Shown here: piece after piece, positions 23,435-38,400 of the stretch
Layout: each line of letters opens with the position of its first letter
How positions within the stretch are numbered: position 1 is the stretch's first letter
Source: Cyclina sinensis
Taxonomy: Eukaryota > Mollusca > Bivalvia > Venerida > Veneridae
Direction: 5' to 3'
Assembly: GCA_012932295.1 (NCBI GenBank)
Contig: JAAONU010000013.1
Span: 45,150,627-45,214,626 of the forward strand
DNA: 64,000 nucleotides
Made by a program: the position numbers and the translations under genes
Notes under the pieces: model-generated
Told to the model about the DNA's origin: nothing
Seen by the model: only the letters and a program-made list of their open reading frames with translations
The model's database searches: none

Positions 23435-26400
23435 GTAAGTTACAGTAAACCTTGATAGAATTTTAAGTTAAGAATATAGCTTCTTGCATCAGGGCACCCT
23501 TATATTGAACCTTGCTGATTTGACTGTCGTATATTGATACGGGAAGTGTAAACTTTTACTTGCATTAAAATTTAAATGGTTATATATTATGTACTAGTTT
23601 TATTTTCAAGAAGGTATTTGTGTTGCCCTATCATGTTATTACAATTTTTATCCTTCCCTACTATCAATATATCTGATAATAATATAACTGATGATAAAAC
23701 ATAACTTTTGAGGCGATAACTAACGCATTTATTGATTTGCATTTTATCAAGTTCATATTTTGCTGTAACATCGAAGGCAAATAAAAATGTGAAACACAAT
23801 GCGAGAACTTTCTTTTACTATATATCGCCAATATCTCCATACTCAACTGTAATACAGTCAGATTAACACGTTAGAAATTATACAATTAGTTTCACTAATA
23901 AGACTAGGGTTATACTTTGTGAAACGGTTTGATTATTATTATGATTCAGTCACACATCACATACTGCGTTAACGGACGTTCTACGGATAAAACATGTTCA
24001 GTCCGTTCGTGTCCGTCGGTACGTTTCTGATTCGGCGCTGCGCTCCTTGTCAGGCGAAGCACAGTGATGTCCGCTCTATCCGGTAAAAGTTCTAAACTTG
24101 GAAAGTACACCTCAGGACAAAAGCACCCGTTTGATGTATGGTAGCAATGCGGTGTCATGCGTCTTGTTCGGAGCTCGTGCTTGCCTCATAAACTTGTCCG
24201 GTTTACATCCGTTCATGTCCGTTGGACTGATTCACAGACGGATACTCCTCATGGAATGGATGGAATGGATGTCCAGCGGACAATAACTGACTAGAACCAG
24301 TTACGCATACTTTGGTTTTCGTTTTACAAGGAACTTGTCCGGTATTCTTACAGAGATGTCCATTAGATAAACGTTAGTGCCCTGTGCATATCCTGTAACT
24401 GTACGGTCATTGTGCGTTGTATGCGTTCTATATACGGTAATGGTACAGTCATAGTTAACTGCTTACATAAGTCACCGGAGCCTCTAACAGCCGTGGTGGT
24501 CGAGGGGCGGGGGGCAGGGGGTTCATCACCGGATAACCTTTCTGCTGCATTTTTATCTGCTGAACGTCCGTTAACGGTATGCAAAGATGTGTTACTAATC
24601 CATAAGTGTTGTATGGATTCTTAAATAATTAATATAACTCTTATATAATCGTATTGAAACAATTTTTTTTTCTAGCAAGCAAATGCAAAAGATTTATTAT
24701 TGATAATTATGGTACTGAATTGCTATTTTTTTTTTTTACAAAAATCGACAACATTCACAGCTAAGTCTGTTATCATCATTATTCATTCGCACTTTCACAA
24801 AAGATACTGTACATCTTGTTATCACTGTTCATAAACCTATATATATTTGTAGTGTCGAATGGCCAATTAAGACTCAGTTCGTATTATCATAGAGTCATTT
24901 ATAAATTGGCCATTATTTAAACATACATTGTTCTACACTCGTCAACGTTAGAAAAAAAGGTAAAATAATGTACCATTGATCTAATGTTGCCAGAAATACA
25001 TGTTCTTATAATATGAGCAATAAATTAGCTGATATGATAAAACGTCAAGTTATTTGAGTCATCCGTTTTCATTTACTGTTTGTCTTTTATCATTTATTAT
25101 GAATAATGGGTGCAGTGAAATCCAGTCAAGATTCCATGAGTGACATTTATATCAATAATATAATCAAAATAACGTTTCTTTGATCTACAACGAATTTTGA
25201 GCATAGCGATTCATAGCATTTAATAAACATTCATGTCTTAATTTACCAGTATTTAATACAACCATGTGGTTTATATCCATCCCCAGAAGACCGGCGCCCC
25301 TCGTTAAGTATGCTTTGCTCAGAAATAAGTTGATTTGACTCCGTTTATATCAGTTCATCTAAAGATGTGTTTCTAAGATAGTGAACACTAGCCGGGAAGG
25401 ATTTATACACTAAATGTTTGATGAAACATGATAAATCTCGGAGAAATTTGAGAGTTTTAGCTTCGTTTGGTAAAAGAGATACGCTGATGAAATAGTTGTC
25501 CAATAATCGATTTGGACTTTTGACAATTTGTTCCAAACGTGAAATAGATAGTAGCTTAATGATACAGAACGTAGTGATATAGAACGTAAGACGGTGTGAT
25601 AGTTATCGTGTACTCAGTAAAGCGTGTACATGACGAGACACAACTTCTGCATGGTTTTTCTAGGGGTCATAGATGAATGAAAAATATATACTTTCATTAG
25701 ACATAAATTTCGCTTAATACCATCTTATCTGTATTTAATAATGTGTATAAAATTCTGACGACGTTGTAGTATTTTTAAAGCATAATATTATTAAGTTTTA
25801 TTAAGTAGCGTATGATACATTGTTAAAAATCACGTCACGAGGTTACTCTTGTAAGAAATGCCAGCAAAAAAAAAAAAAAAAGCAAATACGGAAAAACATC
25901 AACAACAAAAAACAACGAGGCAGTGGATCTCACGCCGACAAATTGTATTATAAGATCACGAGTTATCTATGCATCGTATAATGTTGGCGTTAAAGCACAG
26001 TTATGTCGGAAGTAAATAGATAAATACATTTTTGAAAAAGTTTTCAGACAACCTTTGGCAAATGTTACAGACATGGATGTACTGTAATACTTTCTGAGAA
26101 ATATTTCTGCATGATTGTAAAAGAACGTGCCAAATCTATTTTGTGATATTTTGGAAAATGATCAAATTCGACTTGATTGACAATTACAATGAGTACAGAA
26201 CAATATATTTGGTCGTCTGCCAATTAAAACTGCATTAACGCTGACCAAAATATGCCAAAAGTGTGTATAACGAAGCCGGCATCATACAAATGAAACAAAA
26301 CAGTGTACCTTTCGTTCTTAATAAAAATATTATATTCACTGTTCATGGTTGAGACTCACGTGAAAATCTAGACGTTAGAACAGTTATGACCCGTTCATTA

Positions 26401-29400
26401 TTTGTGTAATAATGTCTTGCAAAAAGAATTTAAAGCATAACATTTCCCTCCAAATAAAAGAAGGGTTTCATACTGTCTAAACATACTTAATAAGTAAAAA
26501 AAAAACCCCAGAGCATTAATATCAATTAGACGTAGGTTAAAGTTTCAAAGTTTGAAACTTTGAAACTTGGTTAAAGTGACGAATATCCTTCAGAACATTT
26601 AATGACGTAAAGTATTGCCAAATGTTTGTTTCGATAATGACCATTTGTTCTAAAACTGTCAATAAAAGCGAAGTACCGTGGTGAAAGTAAAATCTGAAAA
26701 CTGTAATTATCTGCAAGTGTCTTTGTAAATACGTAATATCAAATAGAATTTATCATCGTTGAACAAAATAAAGAAGATATTTAGACGATGATACGGTCGA
26801 AGATGTCGCTTGAGGGTTTCTTTCATCCATTATCTAGAACGTCCCTTAATTTACCTTTCAAGCAAAATAATTAAGTAAATTGCTTTAAATTGAAAATTCT
26901 TCATAAAGCACGCATTATCTATCTTCACTATTTATGTAGAAAATTGGAAAGGTGATTTAAATTCCTTTACCTTAAGTCGTTTTAGTTTTCATTAGCAATG
27001 TTTATACCAAGACCGTAATTGTCTGGCTTTGTGACTGGCTGGCTGTTTTAGCCTTAGGCAAACTTAGCATGCAATGAACAGGCATCTTTAAGATGAGCAA
27101 ATTCGTAATTTATCATGATAGGTTGTAATTTATGAATATTCCCCTTAAGATTAATAAAGAATTGCGGGGACATATAATTATGCTTATCAACCAATGTTGA
27201 TCAAAAGAATATTAAACATTGCACGACAACAGTTGTGTGTCCATTCTTAGAAAATTTCTCTTTTACCCTGTATCTGAAGAGCAGGTTTTGTTTTTCTCTC
27301 GATATTGTTCGATATAAAGGAAATTTCTTGATTCCATTTGGTCATTAATTCCGTACAGACGACGAAATATCGCTTTAAAGAGCTGTATTAACGTAATGTT
27401 CCGTGATTATAACGAACGTTTAGCGACGTACTTACGTCATAAACTACCTTAAAGATATACTATACCCATTTTTGCATAAAATACCTTTATTGCAGAAATT
27501 AATTGAAATCTAGGAAATTCTTACTGAATATGTCTAATTAGGCTACTAGAATACACACACTATGTATGGGAAGCTGCATTCACTATTACAGGTCCTGTTA
27601 TAGGGGTGCTTTCTTAAAAAAAACTGCCAGTTTTTTTAATGACACTATGTGTTTATACTGTGTTTACCTATAGTGGTACAGTTTTAAAGGTAACATATCT
27701 ACTCTGTGTGTTCTCAAACATGTTTATTTTATATTTACATAATATAGAAAAGGTGTAGTAGATATTTGTATCTGTAAATTGAGCATAATATATCTTTAAG
27801 TAACAGATATTAATAATAAGAATACAAAGATATGTGAGGAAGCCAACACCAACAGTTTGTTCTGACTTAAGATTTAAGTATGTGGTCAACTGGAAAATGT
27901 ATGGCTGTAAATGTGCTAGAAACAAACACTTGTATCACTCACGTCATCAAATAACGCAGCGTCATATGTATCAACTGGAAAATGTATGGCTGTAAATATG
28001 CTAGAAACAAACACTTGTATCATTCACGTCATCAAATAACGCAACGTCATATGTATCAACTGGGAAATGTATGGCTGTTAATGTGCTAGAAACAAACACT
28101 TGTATCACTCACGTCATCAAATAACGCAACGTCATATGTATCAACTGGGAAATAGAGAATAACAGGTTACTGTCTTTTGAGAAAGGGTTTCTCAGACGAG
28201 GTTAGATATGGTCCTGGAAGGGGCGAGGCTTGCCGAGCCCCTTCCGGACCATATCTAGCCGAGTCTGAGAAATCTCTTTCTCAAAAGACAGTAACCTGTT
28301 ATTCTTTTTATCATGCCACTATTATGATATTGCATCTCATTATTTTAACTTGGGGCGCTGATTTCTGAAAGTACGGTAACGCTACGCGCTCGTGAAAATA
28401 TTTAATTGTATCACTTCACGATGAGATATATTCCATATCTACGAAAAACAAACAAATTTTCTATTTATTTTATGCTAATACCAATAAACTTTTAGAACTG
28501 TTTCTTTGCTTACACGCGTATGAATACATGATCGTGAAACTCAAATTCAATACACAGTCCGCCATCTTGAATTATACATGACACATAGAAACATGTTGCA
28601 TTCTAACGATTTATTTAGTCTACACCTAATCACCAAACAAATCATAGAAATAAACAAAGATCTACCTGCATATTCTTCTTCATTTTCCTTCTTTTACTAT
28701 CAACATTTGCTGCTTACAGGGCATTCATATAAAATATGGCCTGTGCAATGACGAATCAAAATTCAGCGCCAATGCAGAGGTTCATCCTAAATAAATGCCC
28801 TTACAAGATCTAAATTCTTCCATAGGTTGATCAAGAAGCAATACACGTCATCACATTTTCAAATAGCATAAATCCAGTGTATTCAATTTAAGTTTTCACG
28901 TAAAGTGCCATCCTGTGATTATGTCTTGGGAAATAAATTGTTCGCCTACGTCAGTATTCTGAAGTATATGACGTATGATTAACGGAATGGCATAGGATTC
29001 TCGAAATGGATCGGTCTGTTGTATACATAGAATGACTCCTTAAAAGTCGGACTCTGGATTTTATGTTAGAATTTATTTTTATATCTTTTATATTACTTGT
29101 AAAATTTCAAATTGTGGTTACTGAAAAGTAGTTCGACACATTGACTGATATAGAATCTATATCAGTCACACTGTGACTGATATGGAGTATATTTCACTGA
29201 AAGAACTTGGTATTTCATTGGTTGGCATAAAATAAATATGTTTTATTTAGGCTGTTTTATCTGTTTTTTTTGCAATGTTTTAAGCTGTTTACATTGTGAA
29301 AGTAGTCCGGCAAAAAGTGGGAGGTGCTTGAAAAATCTGATGTACTCTGACTTTTCCATAGGTTTAAGCATGGAAAAGTGTTCTCAAGTCACTGGCTGAG

Positions 29401-32400
29401 AAAGGTTGCTGTTCTCAGACAGGCTTTATCAGGCAGTTGTCATAGTAATGGCATGATAAATGTATGGCTGTTAATGTGCTAGAAACAAACACTTGTATCA
29501 CTCACGTCATCAAATAACGCAACGTCATATGTATCAACTGGGAAATGTATGGCTGTAAATGTGCTAGAAACAAACACTTGTATCACTCACGTCATCAAAT
29601 AACGCAACGTCATATGTATCAGCTGGGAAATGTATGGCTGTAAATGTGCTAGAAACAAACACTTGTATCACTCACGTCATCAAATAACGCAACGTCATAT
29701 GTATCAACTGGGAAATGGTTTGAACACACATTATTACACTGTCAGTAAGTCAGCTAGTATAAAATGAATACAGGGTACTGTAGTATATATTTGTTTTACA
29801 AGATTATTTTTTCATTGAGAAGTGATACAAATAAAAATTTTTGTAAGAAAAAAACTAGTAATCTTGGGATGGAAACATGCTTTTAAAACAGAAATATTTC
29901 AATTTAATTTAAATATTAAATATTGAACATAATAGTTGAATATTTTGAAAAATGACATGTTTTACTATCTAACAGAAAATTGTTATACTTGTCGGTACCA
30001 AACAGCATACACTGTCAGCCTAAATCTGATACTGTCTTCTTTAGAGTGTCTCGCTTGGTCTTGTTTGGTTTCCACTAAAGTATTTTTCCAAATAAGGTAA
30101 ATATATATGATATCACATATCAATAAAATGTGTGTATAAAATCTGCATTGCTTCATTGCAAAAAAATATTGAAGGTTCCAAATATAGCAGTTATGATATA
30201 AGATCAATGACGAAACAATTGTTAGTACCACTATACTAACAAATAAATACAGTACAAACCCGCATTTTGAGACATCTAAACTATGTTAAAATATTTGTCT
30301 TGTCTTAAAACCTATTATTCAAACGGTTTATTGGAGGGGGTGAATAAATCCGAATGCAGTAAATTCTCAGACAGCATTTGGCAAATATAAGAGAACTGGA
30401 TCTACTGTCTTGAATACATATATTCCAGTATGAGATATTGTGTACGAAATGTGCCAAAATTGTGTAATCCTGTTTTGGAACAAGTTCAAATTGGCTTTGA
30501 ATGACAGTAAATTTTAAAAAGAAACAACATATTTGGTGTTCTGCCTAGTTGGACTATATGCTGGAGACTGCTGTGTAATAGGAATCAACAAAGGGAATTG
30601 AAATTCATACTGAGAAAATAGAAACAGATTATGTCGAATCTCCTTTCCTTGTTGGATATTTGGAATCTCATCAAGCTGTCTGGTATATAGCTTCGAAGTT
30701 TTAAAACAAACCTCCTCACAAGCCCCCCTTGCCTCTTTCACACTTACAATACACAATATCAAAAGATATGTTCACATATTAAAAACAAAGTATAACAGTG
30801 TGTAATGATATTCAAATTACATCACACGAACTGGAAATTGAACACCAGCTTGAATAAAGACTCGAAGTACGAGGCGGTCGCACCGTATACTTACGGTGGC
30901 TGATTTCTACCAAAGGCGAAAATGCGAAACAACAGCGGTTTATCGTGTTTTCGCCTCTTCCTCTGTGTCCATCGTATTTTTGCCTTCATATTTCGACGTC
31001 TTGCATTTTCACCCCGTCATCCGCCGAGGCAAAAACACGACAAGTCGCTTTATTTTCGGATTTCGCCTTAACATTTTCGCCGCACCCGGCAAAAAACACG
31101 ACAGAGTATCTTTCGCATTTATGTTTGGCGGGGCGCCAGGTGATAACACGAAAGCACGACAAGTTGCATATGCGTATCCGTCTGGCTTGGCTAAAAGCGA
31201 ATTCGAGAAAGGACGCGATGTGTGAAACGTGAGCAAAAGTAAATTTCGCCTCCCGTGTATTCACCTGGCGGGCCGAAAAAGCAAAAGTGAAAATCCGATT
31301 TGTCGAATTATGAAGGCAAAATTGCGACGAAGTTTTTTTTGTCGCGCTGGCGTTTAAAGAAACGTTGCATTGCGCCCTGATTTGTCGTGTTTTCGCCCTT
31401 TCGCCTCGCTGCTTATTATATCACCATTTAACGAAATGAACTTAAATGGCACAGACCGGTATTCAGTTAGTGGGGCTAAACAAACAGAAAAGCAACACTG
31501 AAAGAAAGACCTTGGAAGTTTCTACCATCAATTAATCCGCTTAACCCATTAATGCCTAGCTTCTACAAAAGTAGACTTAGGCAAACAGTGCAGACTCAGC
31601 TCAGACATGCGATATCTGATCAGGGTCTACACTGTTTGCATCAAGGACTTTCTTCCCTTAAGAGATTAAAATTGAAAATTCATACCAGACACCCTTTTAA
31701 TTGAAAATGGACTCGTCAAACTGATAAGGGTGGTATAAATGGGTTACCTTAATTTACTTTCTAAGCATGCGAAACAATTTCATTTAAGTGCTTTAAGTTA
31801 AGAATTCATCATCAAAGACGCATTATCTGTCTTCACTACTTATTTAGAAAATGGGAAATTTGATGGTTGAAATTTCTGAAAATTGTTCCGGTTTGCAACA
31901 GTATTTGCATATCATGACCCTACTTGTCTGGTACATTGTTTTTGGTATTGAAGGTCTAAAGCGTTCTTGGTATGTATCGAGTGTCGGAAGCAATTAAAAG
32001 AATAATCAAACTACTATATATTTTGATTGTGATTTGTTATTTATCAGTTAAAAATGTCGTAGCGTAATATATCGACGAATATGCCATGGCGCGAAGTTCA
32101 GATGCGTACGGCTTTAGCCCGAGTGGTTGAATTGCAAACATCTGAACGCATTGCTGTGGTATTTTTGCCGATATAACACGACATGATGTTGTTCATTAAA
32201 TTATAACACAATTAAGCTTTCTTTTCTAGCATTGAAGTCATGGTTGACATTTTTGACAAGATGGCGTCGTTATGACGTTACATTATACTACTCTATCGCA
32301 AAATGTTCTTTGGATGACGTATTTTTCTGCCTATATGACGTCGCAAAGTATCATGTTAGAATTAAGCTTTTTCTATTACAGGCAATGACTCAGTGTGGAC

Positions 32401-35400
32401 TGAATGGTGGTGGACATATGACGGAATTTCAGGTTTGTACAATGATACACTCTAACGTACGTAATCATATTGTAAAGGATTTTGTGTGCCGTATGAGTAC
32501 TATGATTTAAAAAAAAACACTTTACAGAATATATTGAATGAATATGTTCATTTATTATATACTTATAAATGAAATATTGAGAAATATTGATGAAATAAAT
32601 TGCGTATTTTCATTTTCCGTATTTTCACTGTAAAAATTTATTTTTCACTGCAGTGAAACATATTTTCCGTATTTTCACTGGTGTCTTGCCGGACTACTTT
32701 CTTCTAAATTTAGCCAATACACTAAATTAAAGGGGAATTTTTTGAATCTTAAGGTCAAAAAAGAGTAAAGTATATAATAAACAGAAAATTCAAGTTTTTT
32801 CATAAATTACGGGATTTATTTTCATCTCGTGGTATGAAAATAATCATATTTCACTCGTGGCTTTCACCACTCATGAATTTTTTTTTTCATACCACTCGAT
32901 GAAAATAAATCCCGTATTTATAGAAAAAACTTGAATATCCTCTATTTATAACATTATCGTATTTGTCTTTCATATTTCTGGGGATTACTTTTTTATTTCT
33001 GCTAGAAAACGTATCCATTTGTCTATTTTGTCAAATGTTTTATTAGTTTTTGACAGGTGAAGAGAAACAAAAGAAAAGGTTTTCTTTTGCATTCATTTTT
33101 AAAATCTTTTATTTTCATTATTTTTGATAAGCGTTGTAGACATACAATTTTCATTACAAATACCAGCAACTAAGTCATTTCAGGTAATATAAATAAATTT
33201 TATACATATACCAGTTTGGTTGTTACTAACCAGCTACCTTTTCCACATTAAAGACTTTTATAATGTTCTTTCATCCATTGTTTTCTATTCTTACTTTTCT
33301 GTATGAGACAGTTTGCTGTAATAAAACCACAAAATATGTCAATCTAAAGATAAAAAGATTATCGAAAAAAAGCATTTTATCATCACTCTGTCTAGACAGG
33401 TATGTAGTAATTTACCTTTCCAGTGTAAACATTCTGACACCTAGCAAATAAAAGATACATATTTTTGTTTCAATGAGACACGAATTGTCTTTTTGTAACA
33501 ACATACTACAGTCCAAAGTAATTCTGATATATCATGTCTGCATATTTGCCCACAGAATTTTCTCAAGTTTACAATTACTATATCGGCTGATTTATCCCGT
33601 GGAACAACTATTTGGAAATGATAGCGTGGAAATGGCCTGACACTACCGTAAATAGTACAATTGTGTGTACACGAAACTGTTATCTCGATGAATGGTAATC
33701 AAAGAAGAAAACTCCAGTCACAACGCTCTCCATTACTTTACTGTATTTCAACATCATATAGTTCAAACTAATGTAAGGCGGTAAATATTGAATACTTAAA
33801 AAATACGAAAAAGAGTCAAGTGGTTGACACCATTCCTTATGTGAAATTAGTCATACAGTCAATATAATAAAAGAAAGAATATGGAATGCAATAAATTCTG
33901 ATTGTTACATACATGATCTTTAACTAAAGTAATTTAATACAGTATATTTTAAAGATGATTTCTCAGCATGAGCATTGTTTCCTATGTTATCAAAAGATAA
34001 ATGCTCCTTTACAATTCCTATATAATCATGAGATAAATATTTCCCTTGCAAAACCTTCTTGAAGGCACACCTGTATGAACCTCAGAGGGAACACGTCTGT
34101 CTGATGCTCCAGTACTAAAAACTATTCAAATTTTGTTTCAGTGGATAGCACTGATTCATTTTGGTTTTGAAAATTTGAGGAAAGTGTAGTTACGATATTA
34201 TATCTGGAAAATCTTTTAGACTGAGACTTTTTGTTAGGAGTCGGCCAAAACGTAAAACTTGGGGGTTTTTTTTATTAGAGAGTGTACGATACAGCTAAGT
34301 AATCCTTTAAACAAATGAGAATTGTGTATTGTTTTACCGCATGGGACGGCGGGATGTGTCTGTGATTAAATGTGATCTCAATTTGATTAGTAATATTGTG
34401 GAAATGATGTGCGAATGAGGCGCAATCACTCCATTTAATCATGTTTTGGCACTCGCGACCCGCAGAAAGATTGGCCTCCGATGTTTATACATATTAGATT
34501 TCTTCTGTCCGCGCACAAAGATAATTTCAAGAATGTTTACGCTCTTGTGACCATATTAACAAAGAGCAAGATTGAAAATAGCAGACTTTGTTTACTTATA
34601 ATAGTCCTTTCTGTGGTATAACTGGCGCCTTTGGTTAAAGGCCAATTTAGCAAATCGTCTTAAAAGTAGAAATACGACGCCGAAAAACGAAATCATTTTC
34701 CTTTTAATGTTTTACCATGATTCATATTGTCAGGTTGTTGATTTCGTTTAAAAATAATGGGAGCGAAATACGATCGTTTTATTTTATAGCGTGTTTCACG
34801 TTTTCTCGGCCATTAAAGCTGAATTTATATTACCAAATTCAATATTTTTGAAGAAGTTACCCTGGACGTAAATTTCGTCCCTGCATGTATGTCTTCTAAT
34901 CAAATAACATCAATGCTTTTTACGAGCCAGCTAGCGTAATAAATCTGCTACGAGTTTGATTAAAAAACCACTGTTAGGAGTAATGTTTTTCAAAAACGTT
35001 TTCGTTTGTAAATACACTCTTCCAAAATGTTTATTAAGGTTTATATTAAATCATTTTCAGTTGGATCTAATTTACCATAGGCTGACTATTTCTGACGAAT
35101 ATTGATTCTGGTAAATACTATATCATATTAATTTACATGGAGAAAAATGTATTTGGCCAGATATCACGAGTACTTTATTTATCTGGAATGTGTATGAACA
35201 GTAAATCGCGTAGCTTAATCTTTCATTAGAAAACGTAATCAATAACTCTTTATCCTCTTATGTAAAGAGATTTTCATGTGAAATAGTTCTTATCTACATC
35301 ATGTGTTGTATCACATGCAAGTATATGTAAAAAGTTGATGGATGCCTTTTCTAGAATTGATTTCTTTCAAATTTTTCTCTGCTAAATAGTTCAAATGATA

Positions 35401-38400
35401 CGTTTCTTTTCTAAAGTTTTCCACAATGGTTTTATATATAATTCTGTGATTGAGACCTATCCCTTTTTCAGGTAAATAATTTCTGAGTAAAATGTCTAAA
35501 AGATTTTTCCTTGATTAAAATTTTGCACGAAACCTGTATTGTATAATCGAATATCTTTTTTAATTTCCCCTTGCTATAAATGGCTGACATCTCTTCACAA
35601 GCTCTAAAATCCGTTTAGTTTTCAATCAGTTTTGATCTGTTACATATTTTGCAGGCCCTGACTGGTGGGGTGAAAGATGGCCAATTTGTCGCATTGGTAA
35701 ATATCAATCTCCTATAGACGTGAAGCCAGAGCGACTGTTGTTTGATCCTAAGTTATCAGGCATTGTTTTCACAAACGATAAAAAGGTAATCATTTCCTTC
35801 AAATATTTCATGAAAAGAGGTATTCTCTCCTTGTCAAATTCCAATGGACTATTGATCCTCACGTTACACATGTTCTTTACAGGCACAAACAATAAAGTTA
35901 TTACAAGAGGCGCGTTATTTAAAAGAGTGACCAAGAGGTCACAAAAAAGAGGTTACAAAAATGACAGAAAAGAGCCAGAATACATTCGAATTTCGAATAT
36001 ATATATCTGCAACTGATCTAAAAATGAAAGTCTCATTACATAAAGTTCGTCTGATTACATGTATCAACTGTTTGTTACTATTTCAATGCACAGCTCAAAC
36101 CTTATGCATACTTTTATATATACACTTGATATAAATTAATATAAATAAAGACACTAACAGTTCTATGTTTTGCAATGTTTTATTGATGAATTTGACCTAA
36201 AAACAAAATCATTGTGACCTCTTTGCAACATAAATTTGCCGTAGACATTTGTACAAATCAATTAAGACGGATAAAGTAGCAAAGAGATGTGAATTAATTT
36301 GATAGTGGGTTGATATGCAAGGAGAAAAGACACCGTTTGTAAGCCGTTGATATTTTGCCTAACTACAAACGTTCTGCATAGAACTATTTTATATAAACGG
36401 CGTCACATTTTTGCGGCTGTACTGTGTTTTTCATTATATCTTTATTATCTAACATGAAACTTTACGAACTTCACGTGAACGTCGCGTATCTTCTGCATGC
36501 TGTAGCAGAAATTCCAGAAGTATTGCAACTTCAGCTGAAACTATACAAACATATTTAATAAATCACGTGTGTGACGCTTTAAATTTTATGATTTTTTAAT
36601 TTTGCCAAAGGTTCTCGTCTTTTGTTTTGCATTTCCTTTTCAAATGTCACTCACATCTTTTACACAGTCTGAATTTCTGGTATATTTATCCCATATTTCA
36701 CGAACAGAAATTATTCTTAAGCAAAACAATCGCTTTAAATGAAAAAGGGGCAAATTAACTTAAGGACAACACATTATTGAAGCTAACGAAAGATTATATT
36801 TCCCTTTTTCTGGAGAGTTTCCTAAGGGAGTTAATCGATCATTATGAAGCTATATAAACTAATAATCGACAAAAACAGACTAGAAAATAACCATCTATAA
36901 AAGATTATTTCGAAACAAGTATCCTATTAATAACTTTAATGTGATAGGCATGTTTCACATGTTCCACGTGCTTTAATGTCCGTTTGATCTATTTTGTTCT
37001 ATATTTACTGACGCTCGTATGCTAGCTTTAAGATGTCTCCCGAGAATCAAATTTAAAGATAACATAAATTTCCAACGAAGACTGATACTTCAAAGAAACT
37101 AAAATCCGTTAAAGCTTTTAAGTGATTAAGTTATCGCATTTACTAACCATCTTGTTCAAACTGATATTAATCGAACACGTGTTTTGCTGAAATGAAAATT
37201 CATTAACTTTAATTAAGAGTGTACATATAATTCATTCTAATAAGTTGAGTCAATAATTACAATACTGTCGATCCATTGTTACTTAATTATATCATAAGGG
37301 TTTTAGAGATAAAAGCATGAATTCTTCGTAGACAAAAATTATCCGCAGATGGAAAATGTTATGAACACCCCAGTAAGAAATGTTGTTATAAAACTTTACT
37401 TTGCGTCGTGGTAAAAATGATATTGACGGATTTGACCACTAAGCTGTATACAGCAAAAAACAGAAACTGATATTTCATCGATACTATCAGAACAGAACAT
37501 TCCTTTATTAACTCAAAACTTATCACAGTTACATGAGTATACAATTCAAACATATATGTACAAGATTCAATTCAAATCACATGACATGATGCTACTGTTA
37601 TGTTATATAGTTACTCAATATTATAGTATGTTTTATTGATAGTATTAAACAGTAGAAGATGAAAATAATTATCAATGACAATATTTGTTACAAATATACA
37701 TAACATAAACGATTGCTGGATTCTGTTTTTGTCATAAAATATGCCAAAAGTCGAAAATAGTAGATACATGCATAAAATCATGTAATGATCCTAGAAGTCA
37801 GGAAGTAGTTCTTATCTACATTCAGTCATACAGTAATTGCTGAAAATTCTCTCTTTCTGCTTCATTCAGTCATACAGTAATTTCTGAAAATTCTCTCTTT
37901 CTGCTTCATTCAGTCATACAGTAATTTCTGAAAATTCTCTCTTTCTGCTTCATTCAGTCATACAGTCATTTCTGAAAATTCTCTCTTTCTGCTTCATTCA
38001 GTCATACAGTAATTTCTGAAAATTCTCTCTTTCTGCTTCATTCAGTCATACAGTCATTTCTGAAAATTCTCTCTTTCTGCTTCTAGTTTATTTCAAACAC
38101 TATACATCCAGCTCGGAGAACACTTGCAGCAGTTCAACCAACGGTTGTCACTATACATCCAGCTCGGAGAACACTTGCAGCTGTTCAACCAACGGTTGTC
38201 ACTATACATCCAGCTCGGAGAACACTTGCAGCAGTTCAACCAACGGTTGTCACTATACATCCAGCTCGGAGAACACTTGCAGCTGTTCAACCAACGGTTG
38301 TCACTATACATCCAGCTCGGAGAACACTTGCAGCAGTTCAACCAACGGTTGTCACTATACATCCAGCTGCAGCAGTTCAACCAACGGTTGTCACTATACA

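Larger units (their letters stand above)
24596..27898. other. CA10: intron 1 sequence of the CA10-like gene
   Basis: No exon recognised. It contains oligo(A) at about 25866-25880, a perfect-arm palindrome at 26540-26568, and two blocks (26043-26221, 26844-27026) that recur downstream in the same intron. Confidence 0.55.

Noticed and set aside
28177..28368. 63-codon open frame (GPGRGEACRAPSGPYLAES type)
   Set aside because: Lies across the 148-bp hairpin; open only because of the inverted repeat composition.
30896..31264. Overlapping open frames of 75-109 codons on both strands
   Set aside because: Open in four frames at once because the CpG-rich element has few stop codons; no protein-like features.
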